NCBI GenBank assembly: GCA_963831385.1
Contig: CAWHPW010000001.1
Span: 1 to 64,000, forward strand
DNA: 64,000 nt
Direction of reading: 5' to 3'
Source of the DNA: JACVRX01 sp963831385
GTDB taxonomy: Bacteria; Actinomycetota; Actinomycetes; Jiangellales; Jiangellaceae
This document shows, piece by piece, positions 1-9,152 of the stretch (position 1 is its first letter; each line of letters opens with the position of its first letter). A program made the position numbers and the translations under genes. A model generated the notes under the pieces. It had not been told where the DNA came from. It searched no databases and saw only the letters and a list, made by a program, of their open reading frames with translations.

Positions 1-82
1 CGCGAGGGGGGAGTTGAACCCCCACGTCCTTGCGGACACACGGACCTGAACCGTGCGCGTCTGCCTGTTCCGCCACTCGCGC
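1..82 (-). tRNA. tRNA-Leu (CAG), 3' end cut by window edge
   Basis: Read on the minus strand, the sequence folds as a long-variable-arm tRNA. The acceptor stem starts GCGCGAG at 82-76 and pairs with CTCGCG at 6-1. The anticodon loop reads CAG inside a CACGG/CCGTG stem, and the T arm has GTTCAACTC. The last acceptor base and the discriminator fall outside the window. The long variable arm and the CAG anticodon identify leucine. Confidence 0.93.
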
Positions 83-318
83 GCGCACCGCCACGACGGT
101 ATCCGTCCGGCGAGCCGATCAAGGCTAACACGCTGCGGAGCTCGCTCCGGTGCGCACGAATGGCACCGGTCGGTCCTCGGTCAGAGGGTCCATCGCGGTC
201 CAGTTCCTGTTCATCGCGTACAGCTCTGGGCAGCACGCCGTGCGCTCCCGCCGTGGTCATCTGGCTACGATCGGGGGCGGTCGCGGGGTCGGCCCGGACA
301 ATGGAGAGGAGGCGACCG

Positions 319-1038
319 GTGGGGGTACTGCAACGCTTCGAGCGTCGCCTCGAAGGCATGGTGACGGGAGCCTTCACCAAGGCCTTCAAGGCCGAGGTCC
401 AGCCGGTCGAGATCGCCGCCGCATTACAGCGGGAACTCGACAACAATGCGCAGATCGTGACTCGAGAACGATCTTTGGTACCCAACGACTTCGTCATCGA
501 GTTGGGCTCGCACGACCACACTCGGCTCGCCCCGTACGAGGACACGCTGACCGCCGAGTTGCTCGAACTCGTGCGTGAGCATGCCGACCTGCAGCACTAT
601 GCCTTCACCGGACCGGTGAGCGTTGCGTTCGAGAAGCACGACGACCTGGGTACGGGCCAGTTCCGGGTCCGCAGCACGGTGAAAGCCGGCGTGGACCGCG
701 GATCGACGTACCGGCAGACCGACTCCAGCAAGCGTGACGCAGCGGCGTACCTGACGATCAACGGGACTCAACATCCGGTCGTCCCTCCGGGGCTCGTCCT
801 CGGTCGCGGCAGCGAGTGCGACGTTCGCATCGACGACCCCGGCATATCCCGCCGGCATGCGGAGATCCGGGTCCACGGGACAGGGCCGGATGCGCAGATC
901 CTCGTGGTCGACCTCGGCTCTACCAACGGCACAGTGGTCGACGGCGTCCGGGCGGCACAGGCGCCGCTGTCGGACGGGTCGCGAATCGTGCTCGGTTCCA
1001 CGATCGTCGACGTGCACCGTCGCGCGTCGCGGAGGTGA
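319..1038 (+). CDS. fhaA: FhaA: DUF3662 and FHA domain phosphothreonine-binding protein
   Basis: A 239-residue protein. The N-terminal ~110 residues match the DUF3662 domain of actinobacterial FhaA (start GVLQRFERRLE). The C-terminal ~80 residues form an FHA domain with Gly162-Arg163, Ser177, His180 and Asn203 in the expected phosphothreonine-binding positions. The mycobacterial homologue is about 527 residues, so the linker is much shorter here. The GTG at 319 is chosen because GAGAGGAGG lies 6 nt upstream; longer upstream starts add residues unlike the family. In mycobacteria FhaA binds the phosphorylated pseudokinase of MviN and tunes peptidoglycan synthesis. A candidate partner is encoded at 59634-61166. 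First gene of the operon running to pknB. Confidence 0.93.
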   Translation: MGVLQRFERRLEGMVTGAFTKAFKAEVQPVEIAAALQRELDNNAQIVTRERSLVPNDFVIELGSHDHTRLAPYEDTLTAELLELVREHADLQHYAFTGPVSVAFEKHDDLGTGQFRVRSTVKAGVDRGSTYRQTDSSKRDAAAYLTINGTQHPVVPPGLVLGRGSECDVRIDDPGISRRHAEIRVHGTGPDAQILVVDLGSTNGTVVDGVRAAQAPLSDGSRIVLGSTIVDVHRRASRR

Positions 1039-1042
1039 CTGG

Positions 1043-1501
1043 GTGTCCGAGCTGACGCTCACGGTGATCAAGCTGGGCTTCCTTGCGGTTCTCTGGCTCC
1101 TCGTTTTGTCGGTTACTTCAGCCATGCGTGCGGACCTGTTCGGGGTCCGGCCGGCCAAGGCGCCCAAGCAGGCCCGCCAGGCGGTCAAGGCGCCCAAGCC
1201 ATCGCGTAGCGCCCCGCGCAAAGTGACGATCGTCGACGGTCCGGACAAGGATCGCAGCGTGGCCCTGGAGACTGCCCCAGTCACATTCGGCCGCGGACCG
1301 GAATGCACCATGCCGTTGGCGGACGAGTACGTCTCCACCCAGCATGCCCGGCTGGTGCTGCACGAAGGGCAGTGGTACGTCGAGGACCTCGGCTCAACGA
1401 ACGGCACCTACATCGGCAATGACCGGCTCACCCGCCCTACACCGGTCGGCGCCAAGAGCCGGGTGCGGTTGGGCAAGACGGTCCTGGAGCTCCGGAAGTA
1501 G
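1043..1501 (+). CDS. fhaB: FhaB (FipA-like): membrane-anchored FHA protein
   Basis: A 152-residue protein with one N-terminal transmembrane helix (about residues 8-27), a short Lys/Ala/Pro-rich linker and a C-terminal FHA domain (about residues 70-148) carrying the GR, STQHA and GSTNGT signatures. The GTG start has GGAGG 7 nt upstream and lies 4 nt after the fhaA stop. Mycobacterial FhaB/FipA is a PknA/PknB-linked partner of the division machinery. Position and architecture support the same role here, binding phosphothreonine peptides at the inner face of the membrane. Confidence 0.94.
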   Translation: MSELTLTVIKLGFLAVLWLLVLSVTSAMRADLFGVRPAKAPKQARQAVKAPKPSRSAPRKVTIVDGPDKDRSVALETAPVTFGRGPECTMPLADEYVSTQHARLVLHEGQWYVEDLGSTNGTYIGNDRLTRPTPVGAKSRVRLGKTVLELRK

Positions 1502-1510
1502 GCCACGCGG

Positions 1511-3040
1511 ATGCCGTTGATGCTCCGGTACGTTGCGCGGTCCGACGTCGGGCTCGTCCGGGAGGGCAATGAGGACTCCGGCTATGCCGGGCCGCGGCTG
1601 CTCGCCGTCGCCGACGGCATGGGCGGGCACGCGGCCGGCGAGGTCGCCAGCTCGGCGACGATCGAGGAACTGGTCAACGTCGAGAGCGTGGGCACCGACG
1701 GCGATCCTCTCGAGGCGCTGGAGGCCGCCGTCACTGCCGCGAACGCGCGGATCCGGGAAATGGCCGCGCAGGATCCAGCCCGACAGGGCATGGGCACCAC
1801 GCTGACCGCCTTGTTCTGGAACGGGCAGGCGCTGGCGCTCGCGCATATCGGCGACTCTCGCGCGTACCTGCTCCGCGACGGGGAGATGCGCCTCATCACC
1901 CATGACCACACGTTCGTCCAAACCCTGGTCGACGAAGGTCGTATCACCGCCGACGAGGCCAGTGTTCACCCGGCTCGGTCGATGATCCTGCGGACCCTGC
2001 AGGGTGATGCCAACCCCGAGCTCGACCTCGAGCTGATCGACGTACGTGGCGGTGACCGGATCCTGGTGTGCAGCGACGGCCTGACGAGCGTCGTTCGCGA
2101 CGACACGCTTCGCGACACGCTGGTCGCCAACACCGACCTGGTGGCAGCCGCCGACGCCCTGGTTGCGCTGGCCCTCAAGGCCGGCGCACCGGACAACGTG
2201 ACATGCGTGGTCGCGGACATCGTCGAGACCGACGTACTTCCCTCGGCCGACGACACCGCCGAAGCGTTTCTCGTCGGCGCCGCCGCCGGCGAGGTTGCTG
2301 CCCCGCCCGCTGGGCGTTCCCGGCGCCGCCCAGGCGCCGCGATGCGCGGCCTGCTCGGCTCGGCCGACGGTCGCCGGGCCGCGACCGCGCAGCTGGAAGA
2401 GCCGGGAGAGGACGCCGAAGAGCTCCGGTATGCGCCGCAGCCGCCGCGCCGCTACCGCTGGCTGCGCCGGGCTGGAATCGCCGCTGTCGCCGTCCTGGCC
2501 GGCTGGGTAGGCCTGAATCTGGCCGACGACTACGTCCAAGCGCAGTATTACGTCGGCGATCAGGCCGGCACTGTGGCCATTTTTCGCGGCGTCAGCCAGG
2601 AAGTCGGTCCGCTGCGGCTCTCCGACGTCCACGAAGTCGCCCCCGGTCTGCCGGTTTCCTCGCTGCCGACGCTGGTCCGCGACCGGGTCGTCGCGACCAT
2701 TCCGGCATCTGATCTGCCCGACGCTGAGCAGATCGTCAACAGCCTGCGCGAAGCCGCCTGCCGGGCCCACACGGAGACGCCAGGTCCAACCCCGACCAGG
2801 TCGCCCACAACGACCCCGACACCGGAGTTGACCCTTCGCCCGACGCCGGGCGCACGGCCCAGTTCGACCGCGCTGCCGCCGGCACCATCGCCGGCGCCGG
2901 GTGCCCTGGACGCCGTGCCCACCGCCTCGCCGACGCCGACACCCGGCTCTTCCGTCACCACGGGATCGCCCACCCAAACGCCCACCCCGACGTCAACTCC
3001 GGACTATCCGGGGCTCGAGTGCACGGATTCCGCCTTGTGA
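1511..3040 (+). CDS. pstP: PstP: membrane PP2C-family Ser/Thr phosphatase
   Basis: A 509-residue PPM/PP2C phosphatase, the counterpart of PknA and PknB. The catalytic domain spans about residues 5-235 with the metal-binding motifs EDSG, DGMGGHAAGE, GDSRAY, SDGLT and APDNVT. A membrane helix follows at about 322-341. The extracellular part ends in a long Thr/Pro-rich low-complexity tail (about 420-505), probably crossing the cell wall. No strong ribosome binding site is visible before the ATG at 1511, and an ATG at 1520 is a possible alternative. The 3' end overlaps rodA by GTGA, suggesting translational coupling. Confidence 0.95.
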   Translation: MPLMLRYVARSDVGLVREGNEDSGYAGPRLLAVADGMGGHAAGEVASSATIEELVNVESVGTDGDPLEALEAAVTAANARIREMAAQDPARQGMGTTLTALFWNGQALALAHIGDSRAYLLRDGEMRLITHDHTFVQTLVDEGRITADEASVHPARSMILRTLQGDANPELDLELIDVRGGDRILVCSDGLTSVVRDDTLRDTLVANTDLVAAADALVALALKAGAPDNVTCVVADIVETDVLPSADDTAEAFLVGAAAGEVAAPPAGRSRRRPGAAMRGLLGSADGRRAATAQLEEPGEDAEELRYAPQPPRRYRWLRRAGIAAVAVLAGWVGLNLADDYVQAQYYVGDQAGTVAIFRGVSQEVGPLRLSDVHEVAPGLPVSSLPTLVRDRVVATIPASDLPDAEQIVNSLREAACRAHTETPGPTPTRSPTTTPTPELTLRPTPGARPSSTALPPAPSPAPGALDAVPTASPTPTPGSSVTTGSPTQTPTPTSTPDYPGLECTDSAL

Positions 3041-4431
3041 CCGACGGAACAGTCCTTGTCCCCAGACGCGGCCGCGGCACCGAGTTGGCGCTGTTGGTAT
3101 TCGCCGTTGCCATCGCCACGGCGGCGTATGTGGCCGTCGACCTCGGGGCATTGGGCCGGGTTCCGCCTAACGCGATGGCCTATCTGGCCGGGTTGAGCCT
3201 GCTGGCCGGGGTAGCCCACGTGGTCGTCCGCCGCTTCGCGCCGTATGCGGATCCGGTGATGCTGCCCTTGGTCGTCACGATCAACGGTCTGGGCCTGGCC
3301 ATGATCCACCGGCTCGACCTGGCCAATGCCGAAGCCGCTCGGCAATCCGACGAAGTCGCGCCCCAGGCGGCGGCGACGGCGCAGCTCACCTGGATGGTCG
3401 TCGGGGTCACCCTGTTCGTTTTGGTGCTCATCCTCGTCCGCGACTACCGGATCCTCTCCCGGTATGCCTACACCGCCGGGCTGCTCGGGATCGTGCTGCT
3501 CCTGCTGCCGATGGTCCCCGGCCTTGGCTACGTCCTGCGCGGAGCCCGGATCTGGATCCGGATCGGGCCGATGAACTTCCAGCCCGGTGAGGCCGCGAAG
3601 ATCGTGTTGATCGTCGCGTTCGCGGCATACCTGGTACGAACCAAGGACGCGCTCGCGCTCGCCGGTCGTCGCGTGCTCGGCGTCGACCTCCCCCGCGCGC
3701 GGGACCTCGGCCCGATCCTGATCGTTTGGATCACCGCCTTGGGCATCCTGGCCTTCCAGCGTGACCTGGGGCCGTCCCTGCTCATCTTCGGCATCTTCGT
3801 GTTGATGATCTATGTCGCGACCGAACGCATCTCGTGGATCGTGGTCGGGCTTGCGTTGTTCGTGCTCGGCGGCTTCGCCGCCAACGCCGTGTTCGGCCAT
3901 GTGCGCACCCGGATCGAGGGCTGGCTCGACCCGTTCGCCGACACCGACCGGTTCGGTCAGATCGTGGAGTCGCTGTACGGCCTGGCGTACGGCGGTGAGC
4001 TCGGCACCGGCCTCGGCCGGGGACGGCCCGATCTGGTGCCGTTCTCGGAAAGCGACTTCATCGCCGCCGCGTTCGGAGAGGAACTGGGCCTGACCGGCCT
4101 GATGGCGATCATCGTGCTCTACGCGCTACTCGCCTCTCGTGGTCTGCGCGCAGCGTTGGTGCTACGCGACCCGTTCGGCAAACTCCTGGCGACCGGCCTG
4201 GCTGCCGGTCTCCTACTCCAGGTTTTCATCGTCGTCGGCGGGGTGACCAAGCTGATTCCCCTGACCGGGCTGACCACGCCATTCCTGTCCCTCGGCGGGT
4301 CGTCGCTGGTCATGAACTGGGTGCTGGTCGGGTTGCTGATGCGCTTGTCCGACGCGGCGCGCCGGCCGGCACCGCCGCCGCTCCCGGTCGTCGTCGACGA
4401 CGCCGTCACCCAAGTGGTGAAGCTGCAGTGA
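3037..4431 (+). CDS. rodA: RodA/FtsW-family (SEDS) peptidoglycan glycosyltransferase
   Basis: A polytopic SEDS protein of 464 residues that polymerises lipid II into glycan strands at the membrane. It has many hydrophobic helices and the family signatures FQRDLGPSLL and FSESDFIAAAFGEELG, and a Leu-rich C-terminal helix pair ending in GGSSLVMNW. The GTG at 3037 overlaps the pstP stop by 4 nt, which is why it is preferred over the upstream in-frame GTG at 3019. The 3' end overlaps pbpA by 4 nt. SEDS proteins work as a pair with a class B penicillin-binding protein, which is the next gene. Confidence 0.95.
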   Translation: MTDGTVLVPRRGRGTELALLVFAVAIATAAYVAVDLGALGRVPPNAMAYLAGLSLLAGVAHVVVRRFAPYADPVMLPLVVTINGLGLAMIHRLDLANAEAARQSDEVAPQAAATAQLTWMVVGVTLFVLVLILVRDYRILSRYAYTAGLLGIVLLLLPMVPGLGYVLRGARIWIRIGPMNFQPGEAAKIVLIVAFAAYLVRTKDALALAGRRVLGVDLPRARDLGPILIVWITALGILAFQRDLGPSLLIFGIFVLMIYVATERISWIVVGLALFVLGGFAANAVFGHVRTRIEGWLDPFADTDRFGQIVESLYGLAYGGELGTGLGRGRPDLVPFSESDFIAAAFGEELGLTGLMAIIVLYALLASRGLRAALVLRDPFGKLLATGLAAGLLLQVFIVVGGVTKLIPLTGLTTPFLSLGGSSLVMNWVLVGLLMRLSDAARRPAPPPLPVVVDDAVTQVVKLQ

Positions 4432-5894
4432 ACGGGCCGATCCGCAAGGTGGCGGCGGGGTGCATGCTGCTGGTGTTCCTGTTGCTCGCGAACATCACCT
4501 ACGTTCAGGCAATCTGGGCCGACGACCTCAACGCCCGGTCCGACAACAGACGCGTCCTCCTCGACGAATACGCAAAGGAGCGCGGCCCGATTCTGGTCGG
4601 CGAGGAGCCGGTCGCCCTTTCCGTCGAGACCGACGACGAGTTTGCGTACCTGCGGCAGTATCCGGTCGGACCGGTGTACGCGCCGGCGACGGGGTACTAC
4701 TCGTCGGTGTTCGGGCGAAGCGCCGTCGAGCGCTCGGAGAACGGGATCCTTTCCGGCAGCGACGACCGCCTCTTCGCCCGCCGGCTGGTCGACCTGGTCA
4801 CCAACCGCGAGCAGCGCGGTGGCACCGTCAAGCTCACCCTGAACCCCGCGGCTCAGCAGGCCGCCTACGACGCGCTCGGCGACAACAAGGGCGCAGTCGT
4901 CGCCCTCGATCCACGCACCGGCGCCATCTTGGCCATGGCCAGCAAACCGTCCTACGACCCCAACCCGCTCGCCAGCCACTCGGTCGAGGAACAGCAGGCA
5001 GCGTGGCAGGCGATCCAGGAAGATCCCGACAAGCCGGCACTCAACCGGGCGATCGCGCAGACGCTTCCGCCAGGCTCGGTGTTCAAGATCGTGACAGCGG
5101 CGGCGGCGTTGGAGTCCGGACGTTACGAGCCCGACTCGGAGATCCCTGGGCCAGCCACGTACGACCTGCCGCAGTCGACGGTGGACTTGCCGAACCAGAG
5201 CGGCGAACCGTGCGGGTCAGGGCCGGACGAGCTGACAACGCTGACCAACGCGCTGCGGGTCTCCTGCAATACCGCCTTCGCCTACCTGGGCAACGACCTC
5301 GGCGACGACGCGCTCCGTGAGCAGGCCGAACGGTTTGGATACAACAGTGAGCCGCTCGCCGACGAGGACCTCAATGCGGCCACCAGCGTTTTCCCGGCCG
5401 AGCTCGACGCTCCACAGACGGCCCTCGCCGCGATCGGTCAGTTCGATGTCCGGGCGACGCCGCTGCAGATTGCGATGGTCTCCGCAGGGATCGCCAATGA
5501 CGGCGCCTTGATGAACCCCTACCTCATCGAGGAGCTTCGTGACCCCGACCGGGTGAAGGTGCTCGAGCGCACCGAGCCGGAGGAACTGTCTCGCGCCGTC
5601 TCCAGCGAAACGGCCCAGGAGCTCACCGCGATGATGGTCGAGGTCGTCGAGGACGGCACCGGCCAAAGTGCCCAGATGGACGACATTCAGGTTGCCGGCA
5701 AGACCGGAACCGCGCAGACCACACCGGAGCGCCCGCCGTATGCGTGGTTCACCTGCTTCGCGCCTGCCGACGACCCCCAGATTGCCGTCGCGGTCGTCAT
5801 CGAGGAAGCGCCCGACACCGCTCGCGACGACATCGCCGGCGGTCGGCTGGCGGCTCCCGTCGCCAAGGCCGTGATGGAGGCAGTGCTCGGGTGA
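4428..5894 (+). CDS. pbpA: PbpA: class B penicillin-binding protein (transpeptidase)
   Basis: A 488-residue class B PBP that cross-links peptidoglycan. An N-terminal membrane anchor (about residues 8-26) is followed by a dimerisation region and a transpeptidase domain. The three active-site motifs are SVFK (catalytic Ser217, Lys220), SCN (279-281) and KTG (425-427). The length matches actinobacterial PbpA, which lacks PASTA repeats. The GTG start overlaps the rodA stop by 4 nt. It is the likely partner of RodA and, by analogy with mycobacteria, a target of the downstream kinases. Confidence 0.95.
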   Translation: MNGPIRKVAAGCMLLVFLLLANITYVQAIWADDLNARSDNRRVLLDEYAKERGPILVGEEPVALSVETDDEFAYLRQYPVGPVYAPATGYYSSVFGRSAVERSENGILSGSDDRLFARRLVDLVTNREQRGGTVKLTLNPAAQQAAYDALGDNKGAVVALDPRTGAILAMASKPSYDPNPLASHSVEEQQAAWQAIQEDPDKPALNRAIAQTLPPGSVFKIVTAAAALESGRYEPDSEIPGPATYDLPQSTVDLPNQSGEPCGSGPDELTTLTNALRVSCNTAFAYLGNDLGDDALREQAERFGYNSEPLADEDLNAATSVFPAELDAPQTALAAIGQFDVRATPLQIAMVSAGIANDGALMNPYLIEELRDPDRVKVLERTEPEELSRAVSSETAQELTAMMVEVVEDGTGQSAQMDDIQVAGKTGTAQTTPERPPYAWFTCFAPADDPQIAVAVVIEEAPDTARDDIAGGRLAAPVAKAVMEAVLG

Positions 5895-7132
5895 TGACCA
5901 CGCTGACCGCCACCGGCCAGGTCATTGCTGGCCGCTACGACCTCACCCGTTTCATCGCGGGCGGCGCCATGGGCGAGGTCTGGGAGGCGCACGACAGCCG
6001 AATGGACCGCATCGTCGCCGTCAAGGTCATGCGTCCTGAGTACGCCCGCGATCCGTTAGCGGTCGAGCGATTCCGAACCGAGGCCCGTCTCGCCGCCCGG
6101 CTCACGCACCCGGGGATCGTGCTGGTCCACGACGTCGACGACGGCAGCTCGGGTGATGAGCCGCCCTGGATGGTGCAGGAGTTCGTGCCGGGCCGGCCGT
6201 TGTCCGAACTGGTCGCCTCTGCCGGACTGGACCCGAACCGGGTCGCCGGGCTGATCGCCCAGGCCGCTGCCGCGGTGCACGCCGCACACTGCGCAGGGGT
6301 GGTCCACCGCGATCTCACCCCAGGGAACCTGCTGATATGTCACGGCGACATCGTCAAGATCACCGACTTCGGGATCGCCAGGGCCGCCGGCTCGCCCGCA
6401 CTGACGGCCGCCGGCCACGTCCTCGGCGCTGCGGCATACCTGTCGCCGGAGCAAGTGCGTGGCCAGCCCGCGAGCCCGGCGAGTGACATCTACACCCTGG
6501 GCGTCGTGCTGTATGAGTGCCTGACCGGTGTACGGCCGTTCACTGGGCCGAACGCCATCGAGGTCGCTCGCGCACACATGCATGAGAACCCACCTGCGCT
6601 CCCGGTGTCGGTACCCGAGCCACTACGGGCAATCACCGCCGCTGCCATGGCGAAGGATCCGGGTGAGCGGCCCCGCTCTGCGGCGGAGTTGGCGAGCCGG
6701 CTGTTTGCCGCCGCCCGGCATCGCCCGGAAAGCCCGCCGACAGGTGACCTGACTCGGCCGCTGCCGAAGATCTCCCCGCCGGTTCGTGCACCGGCGGCGC
6801 GGCCAGCAGCATCGAACTCCCGGCCGGTGGGTGCACCTGCAGCGCGGCCGGTGCCGCCAGTCGCCACCGGAGCCGCCGCGGTCAGGATCGCAGCGAAGCC
6901 GGCGGCGAACGTTCCGGCCTGGTGGACCGCAGCGTCCCGGCGGGCCGGCGAGTGGCGGAAGCGGTATCCGGTATCGCGGATCGGTTTGACCGGTGCCGCG
7001 GTGATTCTGGTCGTGGTTCTGGCGGTGGTGGCCGGGGCGACGCCAGCATCCGGGGCGACCGGAAGTGACGCATCAGGGCCTAGGGCGGGTACCGTGCGCG
7101 TCGTCGACGATATGGGAAAGGGCGACGGATGA
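5894..7132 (+). CDS. pknA: PknA: membrane Ser/Thr protein kinase with altered catalytic loop
   Basis: A 412-residue kinase: catalytic domain (about 10-270), Pro/Ala-rich juxtamembrane segment, one transmembrane helix (about 367-390) and a short external tail. The ATP side looks intact, with glycine-rich loop, VAVK Lys44, Glu63, HRD Asp140 and DFG Asp158. Two residues on the substrate side differ from Ser/Thr kinases: the catalytic loop reads DLTPGN, so the conserved Lys is Thr142, and the P+1 loop reads GAAAY, so the conserved Thr is Ala179. Start: ATG 5894 overlaps the pbpA stop (TGATG); GTG 5891 is possible. The stop overlaps pknB by 4 nt. Activity may be reduced or specialised. Confidence 0.93.
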   Translation: MTTLTATGQVIAGRYDLTRFIAGGAMGEVWEAHDSRMDRIVAVKVMRPEYARDPLAVERFRTEARLAARLTHPGIVLVHDVDDGSSGDEPPWMVQEFVPGRPLSELVASAGLDPNRVAGLIAQAAAAVHAAHCAGVVHRDLTPGNLLICHGDIVKITDFGIARAAGSPALTAAGHVLGAAAYLSPEQVRGQPASPASDIYTLGVVLYECLTGVRPFTGPNAIEVARAHMHENPPALPVSVPEPLRAITAAAMAKDPGERPRSAAELASRLFAAARHRPESPPTGDLTRPLPKISPPVRAPAARPAASNSRPVGAPAARPVPPVATGAAAVRIAAKPAANVPAWWTAASRRAGEWRKRYPVSRIGLTGAAVILVVVLAVVAGATPASGATGSDASGPRAGTVRVVDDMGKGDG

Positions 7133-9141
7133 GCGATCAGCGACTCCTCGGAGATCGCTACGAACTCGGCGAGGTCATCGGCCGTGGGGGGATGGCCGAG
7201 GTTCGCCGTGGTCGCGACCGGCGGCTGGGCCGCGTCGTCGCCGTCAAGATGCTGCGGGTCGACCATTCGGCCGACGCGACGTTCCAGGCGCGCTTCCGGC
7301 GCGAAGCCCAGTCGGCGGCGTCCCTGAATCACCGCAACATCGTCGCCGTTTACGACACCGGTGAGGACGTCTTCAACGGCCACCGGATCCCGTACATCGT
7401 GATGGAGTACGTCGAAGGCCGGACCCTGCGCGAGCTACTGCGCGAACAGGCCCGGTTCACCCCAGAACGATCCATCGAGATCGTGTCGACCGTCCTCGAG
7501 GCGTTGGAGTACAGCCACCGAGCCGGCATCGTCCACCGCGACATCAAGCCAGGCAACGTGATGATCACCGGGCCTGGCGAGGTCAAGGTGATGGACTTCG
7601 GTATCGCCCGATCACTCGCCGAGTCGGGCGTGACGCTGACCCAGACTGCTGCCGTCGTCGGGACGGCTCAATACATCTCGCCCGAACAAGCGCGCGGCGA
7701 ACAGGCCGACGCCCGCAGCGATCTCTATGCGACGGGCTGCGTGCTGTACGAGATGCTCACCGGCAGGCCGCCCTTCGTCGGAGAGTCGCTGGTATCCGTC
7801 GCGGTGTCGCACGTGCGGGAGATGCCGACGCCGCCGTCGGCGCTGGACCCGTCGCTTCCACCCGACCTCGACGCGATCGTGATGAAGTCGCTGGCCAAGG
7901 ACCGGTTGGAGCGATACCAGAGCGCGTTCGAGATGCGCGCCGACCTCGAGCGCGCCGCCGCCGGTCTGCCGGTCGCCGCAGCGCACGACACGTCGGCCGC
8001 GACTCAGCTCATCGCCGCTGCCCCGGCAGGGTACGACTCGTACGGCACGGCCGCCGACCTCGACCAGGTCGAGGAAGTCCCCGAGCCAGAGCCGCGTGGC
8101 ATGAGCTGGGGGCGGCTGGTGTTGATCGCGCTGGCGATCCTGGCCGTCGCCGGGATCATCGGATACCTGCTCTTCCGCGGCGACGATGACGGAGCGCAGC
8201 AAGTAGGCGTACCCAACATCGTCGGGGAGCCGCTCGAGAGCGCGCAGCAGCTGATCGAGGATCGCGGCCTGGTCATGGGAACGCCGGTCGAGCAGGAGAC
8301 CGACAATCCGGACGAGGTCGGCATCGTGCTCTCGCAGGACCCGGCGTTCAACGAGCTGGTCGACGAAGGCTCGACGGTCACTCCGACGATCGGAGTCGCA
8401 CCGGAAACGGTGACCGTGCCGGCCAACCTCGTCGGTATGACCGAGCAGGAGGCCCGGGCGGCACTACAAGCGGCTGGCCTGACGGTCGGCACCGTCAATC
8501 AGGAGGAGAACGACGACGCGGAACCGGGTGAAGTACTGGCGACCGATCCCGCGTCCGGCGAAGATGTTCCGGTCGGCAGCGCGGTCAACCTCGCGGTGGC
8601 GGTGGCCTCCGACACGGTGACCGTGCCGTCGGTCCTCGGCCGACCAGTCGACGACGCGCGCGCCGCGATCGAAGCAGCCGGGCTCTCGTTCGGCAAGTCA
8701 AACGCGGGAGGCGAGCGAAGAACCCGTCGATACGGTGCTGCGGACCGATCCAGCCGGCGGGACCGAGGTTGCTCGGGGATCGACGGTGAGCGTCGTCATC
8801 TCCAGCGGCCCGGCCAAGGTCCAAGTGCCCGACGTCGGCGGACAGAGTGCCGAAGCGGCACAGACCACTCTCGGGGATGCCGGCCTCCAGGCGTCGGTCC
8901 AGACGGAGGAAACCTGCGACGACCCGGCCGACACGGTGACTGGCCAGTCGCCGTCTCCCGGCACCGAGGTAGAGCCAGGATCGACGGTCGAGATCACAGT
9001 CGCCCAGGAGCCTCCAGAGGGCTGCGGCGGCTAGCGCTCGGGAGACGGCTCGAAGAACGCACCAACCAGGAGACGTCTGGGATGTGTTTCGCGCGGCCGG
9101 TGACCACGGGGACTGGGGGAACGCGTCCGAGCAGACGGTGA
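7129..9141 (+). CDS. pknB: PknB: PASTA-domain Ser/Thr kinase, 3' part frameshifted as sequenced
   Basis: Master kinase of cell-wall growth. The kinase domain (1-275) has Lys40, HRD Asp138, DFG Asp156 and an activation loop with a TQT pair. A membrane helix (about 325-349) follows, then external PASTA repeats that sense muropeptide or lipid II. PASTA1 starts near residue 360, PASTA2 near 425 and PASTA3 near 494. Inside PASTA3, near 8697-8702, the homology leaves this frame and continues in the +1 frame to a stop at 9032-9034. As written, residues after ~523 are an unrelated Arg-rich tail ending at 9141. Removing one A from the AAA at about 8699-8702 restores four PASTA repeats and an intact protein of about 634 residues. 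Either a sequencing error or a real mutation. Confidence 0.92.
   Translation: MSDQRLLGDRYELGEVIGRGGMAEVRRGRDRRLGRVVAVKMLRVDHSADATFQARFRREAQSAASLNHRNIVAVYDTGEDVFNGHRIPYIVMEYVEGRTLRELLREQARFTPERSIEIVSTVLEALEYSHRAGIVHRDIKPGNVMITGPGEVKVMDFGIARSLAESGVTLTQTAAVVGTAQYISPEQARGEQADARSDLYATGCVLYEMLTGRPPFVGESLVSVAVSHVREMPTPPSALDPSLPPDLDAIVMKSLAKDRLERYQSAFEMRADLERAAAGLPVAAAHDTSAATQLIAAAPAGYDSYGTAADLDQVEEVPEPEPRGMSWGRLVLIALAILAVAGIIGYLLFRGDDDGAQQVGVPNIVGEPLESAQQLIEDRGLVMGTPVEQETDNPDEVGIVLSQDPAFNELVDEGSTVTPTIGVAPETVTVPANLVGMTEQEARAALQAAGLTVGTVNQEENDDAEPGEVLATDPASGEDVPVGSAVNLAVAVASDTVTVPSVLGRPVDDARAAIEAAGLSFGKSNAGGERRTRRYGAADRSSRRDRGCSGIDGERRHLQRPGQGPSARRRRTECRSGTDHSRGCRPPGVGPDGGNLRRPGRHGDWPVAVSRHRGRARIDGRDHSRPGASRGLRRLALGRRLEERTNQETSGMCFARPVTTGTGGTRPSRR
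8702..9034 (+). other. pknB: Frame-shifted C-terminal part of PknB (end of PASTA3 plus PASTA4)
   Basis: This frame encodes the missing end of PASTA3 (SEEPVDTVLRTDPAGG, then GSTVSVVISSGP) and a full PASTA4 starting AKVQVPDVGG and ending at a TAG at 9032-9034. The codons join the upstream pknB frame if one base is removed near 8700. The PASTA pattern (VPDV, AGL, PGTEVEPGSTV) is clear, so this is pknB coding sequence and not a chance reading frame. Confidence 0.85.
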
Positions 9142-9152
9142 CCACGACAGGA

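Noticed and set aside
1394..2977. 527-codon minus-strand frame opposite pstP
   Set aside because: It is a GC-driven shadow of pstP with Arg/Gly-rich content and no homology.
3004..3900. 298-codon minus-strand frame opposite rodA
   Set aside because: Low-complexity charged translation, a shadow of the membrane protein gene.
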